Shown here: positions 46,541 to 55,616 of the stretch, piece after piece
Position numbering within the stretch: position 1 is the first letter of the stretch
How the letters are laid out: every line of letters starts with the position of its first letter
Source of the DNA: Algibacter sp. L1A34
GTDB lineage: Bacteria > Bacteroidota > Bacteroidia > Flavobacteriales > Flavobacteriaceae
NCBI RefSeq assembly: GCF_009796805.1
Contig: NZ_CP047029.1
Span: 1,291,501 to 1,355,500, forward strand
Direction of reading: 5' to 3'
DNA: 64,000 nt
The notes under the pieces: model-generated
The model's input: the letters and a program-made list of their open reading frames with translations, nothing else
Told to the model about the DNA's origin: nothing
The model's database searches: none
Translations under genes and position numbers: made by a program

Positions 46541-47383
46541 GTGAATTTAAAGCCTTTTAAAAGTATTGGGATTGGTGTGGCGTTTTCGCCAAACCTAAAA
46601 GCGAACCTTTTTGAGGCTGCAAGGCTTTCGGTATTTTTTGAGGCCAAGTTATTTTTAATCCATGTTGGTAATCCTTCCGAAGATAAAACTAAGACACTAA
46701 ACGAAATTCTTAAAAGTTTTGAAAAAGACCATTTAAATTTTGAAGTTGTTTTTAAAACAGGTGATCCTGTAGATGTAATTTTATCTACTTCGGAAGAAAA
46801 AAAAATAGATTTATTAATACTTGGTGCAGTACAACGTGAACGCTTTTTAAAATATTATGTAGGTTCGATTGCTCGGAAAATTACCCGTCAAGCTAAATGT
46901 TCTATTTTATTGTTAGTTAAGCCATCGGTTGTTCGTGCGCCTTGTCAACATATTGTTGTTAATGGATTGAAAGATCCCAAAACCGAAAACACCATTACGG
47001 CAGCTTTTTATGTAGCCAACCAATTAAAAGCTAACAAACTAACCATTGTTGAAGAAATTAACGAAGGACAAGTAAAAGTTAATGATGATAAGTCCTTACG
47101 TCGATCTACAATAACCAAAGAGCGTATTAAGCTAAGAGAGAACTCAAGAATAAAGGAAATAATTAGTCATATTCCAGAAGAATACACAATCAATAAAACC
47201 ATAAAATTACAACCTATTTTTGGTAAAAAAGGATATTCTATTGGGCATTATGCTCAAATTTCGCGTGCCGATTTATTAGTTATGAACGCGCCAACAAAAA
47301 TGACTTTTTGGGACCGTTTATTTCCACACGACATTGAACATATTTTAACCGAATTACCAACCGACGTCCTAATTTTGCAATGA
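46541..47383 (+). CDS. universal stress protein (two USP-like halves)
   Basis: A 280-residue cytoplasmic protein, about twice a single UspA domain. The first half (1-130) has IGIGVAFSPN and LLILGAVQRERFLKYYVGSIARKI with the G-x2-G-like nucleotide region degenerate; the second half (130-280) ends ADLLVMNAPTKMTFWDRLFPHDIEHIL and LPTDVLIL. Start is GTG 46541; no ATG is near. Its TGA overlaps the ATG of the SulP gene (ATGA), so it probably modulates or accompanies that transporter. Confidence 0.85.
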   Translation: MNLKPFKSIGIGVAFSPNLKANLFEAARLSVFFEAKLFLIHVGNPSEDKTKTLNEILKSFEKDHLNFEVVFKTGDPVDVILSTSEEKKIDLLILGAVQRERFLKYYVGSIARKITRQAKCSILLLVKPSVVRAPCQHIVVNGLKDPKTENTITAAFYVANQLKANKLTIVEEINEGQVKVNDDKSLRRSTITKERIKLRENSRIKEIISHIPEEYTINKTIKLQPIFGKKGYSIGHYAQISRADLLVMNAPTKMTFWDRLFPHDIEHILTELPTDVLILQ

Positions 47384-49575
47384 GTTCAAAAAAAAATAAC
47401 ATAAGCACCTTTTTTCAAACCTTACCCAAAAACATATTTTCTGGTTTTGTGGTAAGCCTCATAGCTCTACCTTTAGGTTTAGGGTTGGCTATGGCAAGTG
47501 ATGCACCTCCAATTGCTGGAATAATTTCGGCCGTTATTGGTGGTGTTTTGGTCTCTATTCTAGGTGGAAGTCATGTAACTATTGTTGGTCCGGGAAATGG
47601 TTTGGTAGGCGTAATTTTAGTAGCAATCACTACTTTAGGATTGCAAAACGCGTATATCGCCATTATTTTTTCGGGTGTACTTTTAATGGGTCTTGGCTTT
47701 CTACGCATGGGCGCATTGGCTAATTTCTTTCCGTCATCGGCCATACAAGGTATGTTGGCAGCCATTGGCTTGATTATTTTAGGAAAACAATTTCATATTA
47801 TGTTCGCGCACAAAATAAAGCGCGAAGACACCATAGATTATTTATTAGAAATACCCTTTACAATTAACGACGCGTTACATTACGAGAGTAAGGGCCTTGT
47901 TTTTGCGGCTTTGGCAGGTGTAATTAGTTTAGCTATTATGCTATTTTATTCTAAAATTAGAAATAAATATTTACAACTTATTCCTGCACCAATGTGGATT
48001 GTTATTTTATCCATTGGGTTTAGTTATTACTTTGAAATTGGCTTGCACGAACCCAACCCAATTGCTAAAGAATACATGATTTCTGGCATACCGAGTTTTC
48101 AGGATATTATTGCCGATATACCAACCCCGAACTTTAATGGTATTTGGAGTTTTTCATTTTGGGCAAGTGTTTTAGCGCTTACGCTTATAGCCAGTATAGA
48201 ATCGCTTTTAAGTATTAAAGCCGTTGATAAACTTGATCCAGAAAAAAGACGATCTAATGTAAACAGAGATTTAAAAGCCCTAGGTTTAGCAACTATTGGT
48301 AGTGGTTTTTTAGGCGGATTAAATGTAGTTACTGTAATTGCACGTAGTTCGGTAAACGTTAATAATGGAGCCACTAACCGATCGGCAAATTTTTTCCATG
48401 CTTTTTTCTTGGTTTTATTTATTGTATTATTTAGTACACAACTTACCCGAATTCCGTTACCAGCTTTAATGGCTATTTTGGTTTATACAGGTTATAAATT
48501 AGCATCACCAAACGTAATTACCAAAATATTTTCTATAGGAAAAGAGCAGCTTGTTATCTTTTTTGTAACGCTTATTATCACCTTAAAAATCGGATTAATT
48601 TCTGGTATTATCTCTGGAGTAATTGCAACATTAATTATTCATATTATCATTAATAAAAGTGTTGGGTTGTTTATAAGAAATGTTTTAAAACCCAATGTTT
48701 TAATGTATCAAGAAACAGATGGGGAAAATAATTTCTATGTGAGTGTAAAGCATTTTTGTAGTTTTTTAAATTATTACAGACTTAAAGAACAACTAGATGA
48801 GGTACCCGAAGACCAAGATATAATTGTAGATTTTTCGCTTTGCGAATTTGTGGACCATACCGTAATGGAAAACATGAATAGTTACCAAGAATTGTTTCAA
48901 AAACGTGGTGGCCATTTTGATGTTATTGGTTTAGATATGCACGATACAGATTCTAAGCATCCATTCGCTTTACGACGCATGCTTCCTGTACCTAAAATTA
49001 TTAAAAACAGCTTGACGAGACGCCAAACTAGTATGAAAAGTTTAGCAAACGATTATCGTTATAACTACAATCCTGAAAAAGAAAAAGAAGTTTCGTTTTT
49101 AAATAATTTCCAATTTTTCAACACCAAAAATATCAATCATATTTATAACAAATTATCGCATGAAGATAAAAAGATGAAACTTTTTGATATTGAATTTTCC
49201 GAAGGAGAATTTATAGCAAAAGAAGTTATTAGAAAAACCATGCTTTATATTAACTTAAATACCGATATCCCTAAGTTTACCTTAGATAAAGAAGGCTTCT
49301 TAGAAAAAGTATCTGCTTTTGCCGGATTTAAAGATATTGATATTGAAAACCATGATGATTTCTCGGATCGTTTCTACCTTTTAGGTGAAAACGTAAACGA
49401 AATTAGTCAGTTTTTTAATGATGATATTACCCACTTTTTTGAAAGTAACCCTTACTATCACGTTGAATCTAACGGCTCTGCCCTACTTATTTTTGGCAGA
49501 CAACGTTTGGCTGGTATGAAAGAGATAAAAGCTCTCTTCGATTTTGGAAAACGTTTAAAAGCAGTTATCTCTTAA
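47380..49575 (+). CDS. SulP family anion transporter with STAS and extra C-terminal domain
   Basis: A 731-residue membrane protein. SulP core (about 12-440): IALPLGLGLAMASDAPP, IVGPGNGLVGVIL, ARSSVNVNNGATNRSANF. A STAS domain (about 450-540) contains IIVDFSLCEFVDHTVMENM and VIGLDMHD. A further 180-190 residues follow (FDIEFSEGEFIAKEV, RFYLLGENVNEISQFF, YYHVESNGSALLIF), a module I cannot name. Likely substrates are sulfate or bicarbonate. It overlaps the USP gene by four bases and faces a proton antiporter, suggesting ion or pH homeostasis. Confidence 0.9.
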   Translation: MSSKKNNISTFFQTLPKNIFSGFVVSLIALPLGLGLAMASDAPPIAGIISAVIGGVLVSILGGSHVTIVGPGNGLVGVILVAITTLGLQNAYIAIIFSGVLLMGLGFLRMGALANFFPSSAIQGMLAAIGLIILGKQFHIMFAHKIKREDTIDYLLEIPFTINDALHYESKGLVFAALAGVISLAIMLFYSKIRNKYLQLIPAPMWIVILSIGFSYYFEIGLHEPNPIAKEYMISGIPSFQDIIADIPTPNFNGIWSFSFWASVLALTLIASIESLLSIKAVDKLDPEKRRSNVNRDLKALGLATIGSGFLGGLNVVTVIARSSVNVNNGATNRSANFFHAFFLVLFIVLFSTQLTRIPLPALMAILVYTGYKLASPNVITKIFSIGKEQLVIFFVTLIITLKIGLISGIISGVIATLIIHIIINKSVGLFIRNVLKPNVLMYQETDGENNFYVSVKHFCSFLNYYRLKEQLDEVPEDQDIIVDFSLCEFVDHTVMENMNSYQELFQKRGGHFDVIGLDMHDTDSKHPFALRRMLPVPKIIKNSLTRRQTSMKSLANDYRYNYNPEKEKEVSFLNNFQFFNTKNINHIYNKLSHEDKKMKLFDIEFSEGEFIAKEVIRKTMLYINLNTDIPKFTLDKEGFLEKVSAFAGFKDIDIENHDDFSDRFYLLGENVNEISQFFNDDITHFFESNPYYHVESNGSALLIFGRQRLAGMKEIKALFDFGKRLKAVIS

Positions 49576-49589
49576 TAAATTCCTAACGT

Positions 49590-49622
49590 TTTGAACAATT
49601 AACAATAGATTTCGTAATTTTA
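49590..49622 (+). promoter_or_regulatory. candidate promoter of the MBL hydrolase gene
   Basis: TTTG at 49590-49593, a 21-base spacer, TAATTTTA at 49615-49622 (7 of 8), eight bases before the ATG, which would give a nearly leaderless transcript. Confidence 0.3.
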
Positions 49623-49629
49623 CGGTTCT

Positions 49630-50490
49630 ATGAATTTATACCCTATTAACTCCGGTAATTTTAAACTAGATGGAGGCGCTATGTTTGGCGTTGTACCCAA
49701 ATCTTTATGGCAACGCACCAATCCTGCAGATGCTAATAATATGATTGATATTGCAGCACGTTGCTTGCTTATTGAAGATGGCAACAGGCTCATTTTGATC
49801 GATACAGGCATGGGAGACAAGCAGTCCGATAAGTTTTTTGGTTACTATTTTCTTTGGGGAAACGACACGCTAGATCGTTCTTTAAAATCACATGGTTTTC
49901 ATCGTGATGATATTACCGATGTTTTTTTAACGCATTTACATTTCGACCATTCTGGTGGAAGCATTGAATGGAATAAGGATAGAACTGGTTACCAACCGGT
50001 TTTTAAAAATGCGCACTATTGGACTAATAAAGACCATTGGCAATGGGCAACGCAACCCAATAATCGTGAAAAAGCATCCTTTTTAAAAGAAAATATTCTT
50101 CCTATTGAAGATAGCGGACAACTAAAGTTTACTGGACTTCCTGATTCTAATCTACTTAAAAACTCAGATTTAGGATTCGATATCTTTTTTGCTGATGGCC
50201 ATACCGATAAACAAATGATTCCGCTTATAAATTACAAAGGAAACACCATCGCATTTATGGCAGATTTGTTACCAACCGTTGGGCACTTGCCTTTACCTTT
50301 CGTTATGGGGTACGATACCAGACCTTTACTTACTTTAAATGAAAAGGAAACCTTCCTTAATTTAGCTGCCGATAATAATTTCTATATGTTTTTAGAACAC
50401 GATGCACATAACGAAATTATTACCGTAAAACACACCGAAAAAGGTGTACGCTTAAACAAAACTTATACAACTCAAGATATTTTCAAATAA
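49630..50490 (+). CDS. MBL-fold metallo-hydrolase
   Basis: A 286-residue soluble metallo-beta-lactamase-fold enzyme. The metal-binding THLHFDHSGG is complete, with later ligands in FFADGHTDKQMIP (His) and the C-terminal FLEHDAHNE. LIDTGMGDKQSDKFF and DATE-like AARCLLIEDGNRL are family N-terminal motifs. It resembles quorum-quenching or YtnP-like lactonases in sequence, but the substrate is not defined. No signal peptide. 24 bases before the S8 peptidase, so possibly cotranscribed with it. Confidence 0.88.
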   Translation: MNLYPINSGNFKLDGGAMFGVVPKSLWQRTNPADANNMIDIAARCLLIEDGNRLILIDTGMGDKQSDKFFGYYFLWGNDTLDRSLKSHGFHRDDITDVFLTHLHFDHSGGSIEWNKDRTGYQPVFKNAHYWTNKDHWQWATQPNNREKASFLKENILPIEDSGQLKFTGLPDSNLLKNSDLGFDIFFADGHTDKQMIPLINYKGNTIAFMADLLPTVGHLPLPFVMGYDTRPLLTLNEKETFLNLAADNNFYMFLEHDAHNEIITVKHTEKGVRLNKTYTTQDIFK

Positions 50491-50514
50491 ATAAAACTAA
50501 TTCAAATAGCAAAC

Positions 50515-52122
50515 ATGAATACATTTAAATTAATTACCGTATCTGCTTTTGCAGCACTACTAATTACAGGCTGTGGAGGTGCAGCACCAATAATTTCTAC
50601 ACCAGTTGAAAGCATTGATAATACACCATTAAAAGTTTCGGATTTAACACTAATCGAAAAACATAATTGGGGACATTTAGATTTAGTAAAAGATACCATT
50701 CCTGGAATGAGTGTTGATAAAGCTTACGCTGAAATTATTAAGAACAAAAAAGGAAATAAAGTTATTGTTGCCGTTATCGATGCAGGTATTGATATTGACC
50801 ATGAAGATTTAAAAAATGTTATTTGGACCAATACAAAAGAAATAGCAAACAATGGAAAAGACGACGATAAAAACGGATACATTGATGATATTCACGGATG
50901 GAATTTTCTAGGAGATACTTACAACGAACAATTAGAATTTGTTAGAGTTTTAGCAAAAGGAGACACAAGTGATCCTGATTATGCTAAAGCTAAGGCTGAA
51001 TATGATGCTGAGTACCAAAAATACATGGGTTATAAAACTAATTATGATCAAATGGCTCTTCAAATTGCGAATGCCGATGAAACTCTAGCTAAACATTTAA
51101 ATAAAAAAGATTACACGAAAGCAGATGTAAACGCTATTAAAACTGAAGATGAAACACTTTTAAAAGCTGTGCAAATTGCAAAATATTTTTACAGCAACGG
51201 TATGGAGTCTTTAACTGAAGCTAAAAAACAAATTGATAATAGCTCAACTCAAATTAACGATCGTTTAAACTACAACCTAAATAAAGATTTTAAAGGACGT
51301 ATTAATGGAGATAACCCAGATGATATGTCTACTAAATATTACGGAAATGGTAATGTAAAACCAACCGTAAAAACAGAAAGCCATGGTACACACGTAGCCG
51401 GAATTATTGCTGCAGAGCGAAATAATGGTAAAGGTGTAAACGGTGTAGCTAATAACGTTGAAATTATGAGTGTTCGTACAGTACCAAACGGTGATGAGTA
51501 CGATAAAGATATTGCTTTAGCTATTCGCTATGCTGTTGATAATGGGGCATCTATTATAAACGGAAGTTTCGGGAAATACTACTCACCACATAGTGATTGG
51601 GTACGCGAAGCGATTACTTACGCAGGAAAAAACGATGTTCTTTTCGTAAATGCAGCAGGTAACGAAGGTGCTAATTTAGATGAGAAAAATGTGTATCCTA
51701 ATGATGCTGTTGGTGTTGGTCCAGAAGTATCAGATACTTTTATTACTGTTGGCGCTTTAGAGCCTAAATATGGTTCTGGAATTGTTGCAGGATTTTCTAA
51801 CTATGGAAAAATAAATGTAGATGTATTTGCTCCAGGAGCAAAAATATATTCTACTGTTCCAGAAAACGAATACGATACAAAAGGTGGTACGTCTATGGCT
51901 GCTCCTGCTGTAGCCGGTGTTGCAGCGTTAATACGCTCTTACTATCCTAAATTAAGTGCTGCTCAAGTAAAACAAATTCTTATGGATTCCGGTTTAGCTA
52001 TTAAAAGCAAAGTGATTGTTGGTGGCGACACTAATAATATAAAACCATTTGCCGATTTATCAAAATCCGGTAAAATAGTAAACGCTTATAACGCATTAAT
52101 TTTAGCCTCGAAAACACATTAA
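50515..52122 (+). CDS. S8 family (subtilase) serine peptidase, lipoprotein
   Basis: A 535-residue exported protease. Lipoprotein signal with lipobox LITGCGG. The catalytic triad is complete: Asp89 in AVIDAGIDIDHEDL, His290 in SHGTHVAG and Ser460 in GGTSMAAPAVAG; the oxyanion Asn lies in VNAAGNEG. About 200 residues separate Asp and His, some 150 more than in a minimal subtilase, because of a charged helical insert (about 135-265). No T9SS tail. Closed by a strong terminator. Confidence 0.95.
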   Translation: MNTFKLITVSAFAALLITGCGGAAPIISTPVESIDNTPLKVSDLTLIEKHNWGHLDLVKDTIPGMSVDKAYAEIIKNKKGNKVIVAVIDAGIDIDHEDLKNVIWTNTKEIANNGKDDDKNGYIDDIHGWNFLGDTYNEQLEFVRVLAKGDTSDPDYAKAKAEYDAEYQKYMGYKTNYDQMALQIANADETLAKHLNKKDYTKADVNAIKTEDETLLKAVQIAKYFYSNGMESLTEAKKQIDNSSTQINDRLNYNLNKDFKGRINGDNPDDMSTKYYGNGNVKPTVKTESHGTHVAGIIAAERNNGKGVNGVANNVEIMSVRTVPNGDEYDKDIALAIRYAVDNGASIINGSFGKYYSPHSDWVREAITYAGKNDVLFVNAAGNEGANLDEKNVYPNDAVGVGPEVSDTFITVGALEPKYGSGIVAGFSNYGKINVDVFAPGAKIYSTVPENEYDTKGGTSMAAPAVAGVAALIRSYYPKLSAAQVKQILMDSGLAIKSKVIVGGDTNNIKPFADLSKSGKIVNAYNALILASKTH

Positions 52123-52131
52123 TCAAAACTT

Positions 52132-52162
52132 AAAAAGAGGCTTTAAACAGCCTCTTTTTTTT
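52132..52162 (+). terminator. terminator after the S8 peptidase gene
   Basis: AAAAAGAGGCT (52132-52142), loop TTAAAC, AGCCTCTTTTT (52149-52159), then more T. It ends 13 bases before the M1 peptidase ATG. Confidence 0.92.
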
Positions 52163-52174
52163 ATTCAATTTTTT

Positions 52175-54022
52175 ATGAGAAAAATCTATCTTTCTATTCT
52201 AAGTATCGCTTTACTTTCTTCTTGTACAACAACAAAAACAGTAACATCTACAACAAATTCTAGTACATCAATGGTTTTAAATTCACCTGCAACTGCAACC
52301 TATTGGCAACAGCATGTGGATTATAAAATGGATATTGATATGGATGTAAATAACTTTCAATACCAAGGGAAACAAACATTGGTTTATACCAATAATTCTC
52401 CCGACGTTTTAGATCGTGTATATTATCATTTATTCTTCAATGCCTTTCAACCAGGTAGTGAAATGGATATACGCTCTCAAACTATTCCCGATCCAGATTC
52501 TCGCGTTGGTAATAGAATTGGTGAACTAAAACCAAACGAAATTGGTTATATAAAAGTTAACAGTTTAAAACAAAATGGAACAACATTAGAGCACGAAACA
52601 GTTGGTACTGTTTTAGAAGTTCAATTAGTAAAACCTATCCAACCAGGAGAAAAAGTAACTTTTACCATGGATTTCGATGCACAAGTACCTGCACAAATTA
52701 GACGTTCTGGTAGAAATAATGCAGAAGGTGTAGCTTTATCTATGGCTCAATGGTATCCAAAATTAGCCGAATACGATTTTGAAGGTTGGCATGCAGATCC
52801 TTATATTGGACGTGAATTTCACGGTGTTTGGGGTAATTTTGATGTAAACTTAACTATTGATAAAAATTATACGGTTGCTGGATCTGGTTATTTACAAAAC
52901 CCAAACCAAATTGGTCATGGTTACGAAACCGGAACAGTTAGCAAAACAAATTCAGATAAATTGACTTGGCATTTTGTTGCACCAAACGTGCACGATTTTA
53001 CTTGGGCTGCAGATACCGATTATATTCACGATACTAAACAAGTACCAAACGGACCTCTTTTACATTTTTTCTACAAAAACACTTTAGATGCCGAGCATAA
53101 AGCTAATTGGAAAAAAATGCAACCTAAAACGGTTGAGCTTATGCAATACTACAGTAAAAATATTGGCCAATATCCATACAAACAATATTCGGTAATTCAA
53201 GGTGGCGATGGCGGTATGGAATACGCGATGAGTACTTTAATTACTGGAAATAGAAGTTACGGAAGCTTAGTTGGTGTAACAGCTCACGAATTAGCACACA
53301 CTTGGTTTCAGTTTTTATTAGCTTCAAATGAGTCTAAACACGAATGGATGGACGAAGGTTTTACAACTTATATAAGTAATATGGCCATGAACGATATTAT
53401 GGACGAAGGAAAAGCAAATCCTTTAGCCAACGCTTACAAAGGTTATATTTATTTAGCCAATTCTGGCAAAGAGCAACCCTTAACTACCCATTCTGATCGT
53501 TACGCTTATAATAGATCTTACAGCATCGCAGCATACAGTAAAGGCGCTGTGTTTTTAAGTCAGTTAGGTTATGTTATTGGTGAAGAAAATTTAAAGAAAA
53601 CTATTAAAAAGTATTTTACAGATTTTTCTTTTAAACATCCAAAACCATTAGATATTGTGCGCACTGCAGAACGTGTTTCTGGTTTAGAACTTGATTGGTA
53701 TTTAACCGATTTTGGGCAAACTACAAATACTATTGATTATGGCGTAAAAACGGTTGAAGGAAAAACAATTACTCTAGAGCGTATTGGACTAATGCCGATG
53801 CCTATAGATTTAAAAGTAACGTATGTTGATGGTTCTTCGGAAGATTTCTACATTCCTTTACAAATGATGCGTGGTGAAAAACCAACCACGGCTACCATAA
53901 TTAGCGATTGGGCTTGGGCCTACCCAACTTATAGCTTCGATGCAAAAAAAGCTGTAAAAACGGTTGAAATTGATCCGTCGGGATTAATGGCCGATGTTGA
54001 TAGCACAAACAATAAAAAGTAA
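52175..54022 (+). CDS. M1 family zinc aminopeptidase, lipoprotein
   Basis: A 615-residue exported aminopeptidase. Lipobox SIALLSSCTT. The N-terminal beta-saddle domain (about 40-280) is followed by GGDGGMEYAMSTL (exopeptidase GxMEN-like motif, here GGMEYA) and zinc ligands His371-Glu372-x-x-His375 (HELAHTW) with Glu394 in MDEGFTTY, the HExxH-x18-E spacing of the family. Tyr in the RSYSIAAYSKGA segment may stabilise the transition state. Only the catalytic core plus a short C-terminus is present. It starts just after the S8 terminator. Confidence 0.94.
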   Translation: MRKIYLSILSIALLSSCTTTKTVTSTTNSSTSMVLNSPATATYWQQHVDYKMDIDMDVNNFQYQGKQTLVYTNNSPDVLDRVYYHLFFNAFQPGSEMDIRSQTIPDPDSRVGNRIGELKPNEIGYIKVNSLKQNGTTLEHETVGTVLEVQLVKPIQPGEKVTFTMDFDAQVPAQIRRSGRNNAEGVALSMAQWYPKLAEYDFEGWHADPYIGREFHGVWGNFDVNLTIDKNYTVAGSGYLQNPNQIGHGYETGTVSKTNSDKLTWHFVAPNVHDFTWAADTDYIHDTKQVPNGPLLHFFYKNTLDAEHKANWKKMQPKTVELMQYYSKNIGQYPYKQYSVIQGGDGGMEYAMSTLITGNRSYGSLVGVTAHELAHTWFQFLLASNESKHEWMDEGFTTYISNMAMNDIMDEGKANPLANAYKGYIYLANSGKEQPLTTHSDRYAYNRSYSIAAYSKGAVFLSQLGYVIGEENLKKTIKKYFTDFSFKHPKPLDIVRTAERVSGLELDWYLTDFGQTTNTIDYGVKTVEGKTITLERIGLMPMPIDLKVTYVDGSSEDFYIPLQMMRGEKPTTATIISDWAWAYPTYSFDAKKAVKTVEIDPSGLMADVDSTNNKK

Positions 54023-54046
54023 TAATTTTTTAATACAGTTTTAAAG

Positions 54047-54078
54047 GCCTTTTTGTGAAAACGAAAAGGCTTTTTTAT
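54047..54078 (+). terminator. terminator after the M1 peptidase gene
   Basis: GCCTTTT (54047-54053) and AAAAGGC (54064-54070) with apical TTTGTGAAAACGAA, then TTTTTTATTT. Same apical 14 bases as the terminator at 43165. Confidence 0.9.
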
Positions 54079-54147
54079 TTAATAAACTCATGTAAAAAAA
54101 ACAAAAACACTTAATAATCAATGGTTTAAAATAATTTTAACAACTAC

Positions 54148-54155
54148 TATTTTTG
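54148..54155 (+). promoter_or_regulatory. -7 element of the lipoprotein/helical-protein pair
   Basis: TATTTTTG, a full match to TAnnTTTG, 109 bases upstream of the lipoprotein ATG. No -33 identified; AT-rich context. Confidence 0.35.
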
Positions 54156-54263
54156 AAAAAATTTTTAATTTGTCAGAAAAATATATAATTTAGTAAAAAC
54201 ACTCGCTTCAATTTACTTATTCATACTTATCTTTAAACAAGGTTAATTAAAAATCTTTTCCAA

Positions 54264-55109
54264 ATGATAAAACATCTTAAAATTTATGGTATTCTATTTA
54301 TATGCCTTATTAGCATTTCAAGCTGTGTAAACCTAAAACATGTTAATGCCTACTCTTTAGAATCCCTTGAAGGTGTTCAATATTTTGAAGCAATAAACTA
54401 TAGCTTTCAACAAAGTTGTTTGGATAAATGTTTTGAACAAAAAATTATCGATTTAGAATTTCTAGATCAAAATTGCGATTGTGAACAAGAAAAAGTTGCC
54501 GATAGTATTACATTAAAGATTTATGCTTCTGTTTTTGGTTATTTTGATGGCTTAACAAATCTTTCGGATAACGATTTAACATCTTATAAAACAGATGCCT
54601 TAACAAATGCTTTATCCGAAGGTGATTTTGGCTCAATCACCATAAAAAAAGAACATGTAGAATCGTACACTACAGTATCCCAACTTTTAATTCATGCCTT
54701 TACCGATTCTTATAGAAAAAAGAAAATTAAAACATACGTTAAAGATGCAAATGAACCGGTAAAAGAATTAATTTTATTTTTAGATTTTAATATTTCATCG
54801 AATTTAAGCGGAAAATTAGAGGTGAAAAAAAACAGACTTAAAGCAGATTATTTCGATTTAATAAAAGATAGTTCACTTTCAAGTTTTGAAAAAAGAAACG
54901 CTATAAAGGAATATTACAACAATATATTAGAAATTGAACAGCAACAAGCCAAATTTGTAGCTTATTCTAAAACCTTATCAGCGATATCTAATGGTCATCA
55001 AAAACTTTATGATGATATCGAGCATCTATCCGTAAAAGCCATTCAACAAGAACTATTCCAGTCGGCAAGTGAAATTAAATCGATTATTACCGAATTAAAA
55101 AAAATATAG
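54264..55109 (+). CDS. lipoprotein of unknown function
   Basis: A 281-residue protein with a lipoprotein signal (lipobox ISSCVN, Cys about residue 22). The mature protein begins with a Cys-rich stretch (SCLDKCFEQK, then NCDCEQE), a mixed alpha/beta middle including ELILFLDFNISSNLSG, and a mostly helical, charged C-terminus (about 185-281) with coiled-coil character. No family recognised. It lies six bases before the 130-residue gene, so they form an operon. Confidence 0.6.
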   Translation: MIKHLKIYGILFICLISISSCVNLKHVNAYSLESLEGVQYFEAINYSFQQSCLDKCFEQKIIDLEFLDQNCDCEQEKVADSITLKIYASVFGYFDGLTNLSDNDLTSYKTDALTNALSEGDFGSITIKKEHVESYTTVSQLLIHAFTDSYRKKKIKTYVKDANEPVKELILFLDFNISSNLSGKLEVKKNRLKADYFDLIKDSSLSSFEKRNAIKEYYNNILEIEQQQAKFVAYSKTLSAISNGHQKLYDDIEHLSVKAIQQELFQSASEIKSIITELKKI

Positions 55110-55115
55110 AAAACC

Positions 55116-55508
55116 ATGGCAAAATTAACTTCAAAACAGGTGAATGAGCTCGCTAACAAATTTTTAGCATTTGCACAATCTATGGGTGATTATAGAATTT
55201 TAAACTTCGATAATTTAACTAAACTTCAGAATAAAAAACTACGAGAAACTCATAGAAAAACATTGGATTATTCAGATGATTTATTTACTATGTCGGCAAC
55301 CTTCGTGATGGACGATGTTACAGCATCATTGGAAACTCTGGATGGTATTACCGAAAAAATTAATAAATCGTATAAGGATTTACAAGATGTTCAAAAAGCC
55401 ATCGACATATCTACACATGTTGTTACGTTGGGTGCTTCTATTTTTACTTTTAATACACAAGCTATTGTAGACTCGTTGGGTAATTTAAAAGATTCTATAA
55501 AGGCTTAA
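55116..55508 (+). CDS. helical protein of unknown function, partner of the preceding lipoprotein
   Basis: A 130-residue protein with no signal peptide, predicted almost entirely helical. The N-terminus (KLTSKQVNELANKFLAFAQS) and a central amphipathic helix precede a more hydrophobic C-terminal part, DISTHVVTLGASIFTFNTQA. The helical content and a weakly hydrophobic hairpin recall helical-bundle or pore-like proteins, but nothing specific is recognised. Cotranscribed with the lipoprotein gene and followed by a terminator. Confidence 0.55.
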   Translation: MAKLTSKQVNELANKFLAFAQSMGDYRILNFDNLTKLQNKKLRETHRKTLDYSDDLFTMSATFVMDDVTASLETLDGITEKINKSYKDLQDVQKAIDISTHVVTLGASIFTFNTQAIVDSLGNLKDSIKA

Positions 55509-55560
55509 TTAAGATAGAAATATTCCTTTATCATTCTAAAAGAACCAAATATTTACTACA

Positions 55561-55583
55561 AACCACTTCACAGTGGTTTTTTT
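55561..55583 (+). terminator. terminator between the unknown pair and rnpA
   Basis: AACCACT (55561-55567), loop TCAC, AGTGGTT (55572-55578), then a T run to 55583. Confidence 0.8.
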
Positions 55584-55590
55584 ATTTCAT

Positions 55591-55598
55591 TACCTTTG
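55591..55598 (+). promoter_or_regulatory. -7 element of rnpA
   Basis: TACCTTTG, a full match to TAnnTTTG, identical to the trpS box. It overlaps an in-frame TTG codon (55596), which argues that translation starts further downstream, at TTG 55617. Confidence 0.5.
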
Positions 55599-55616
55599 AC
55601 CAATAATATAAAGGCA

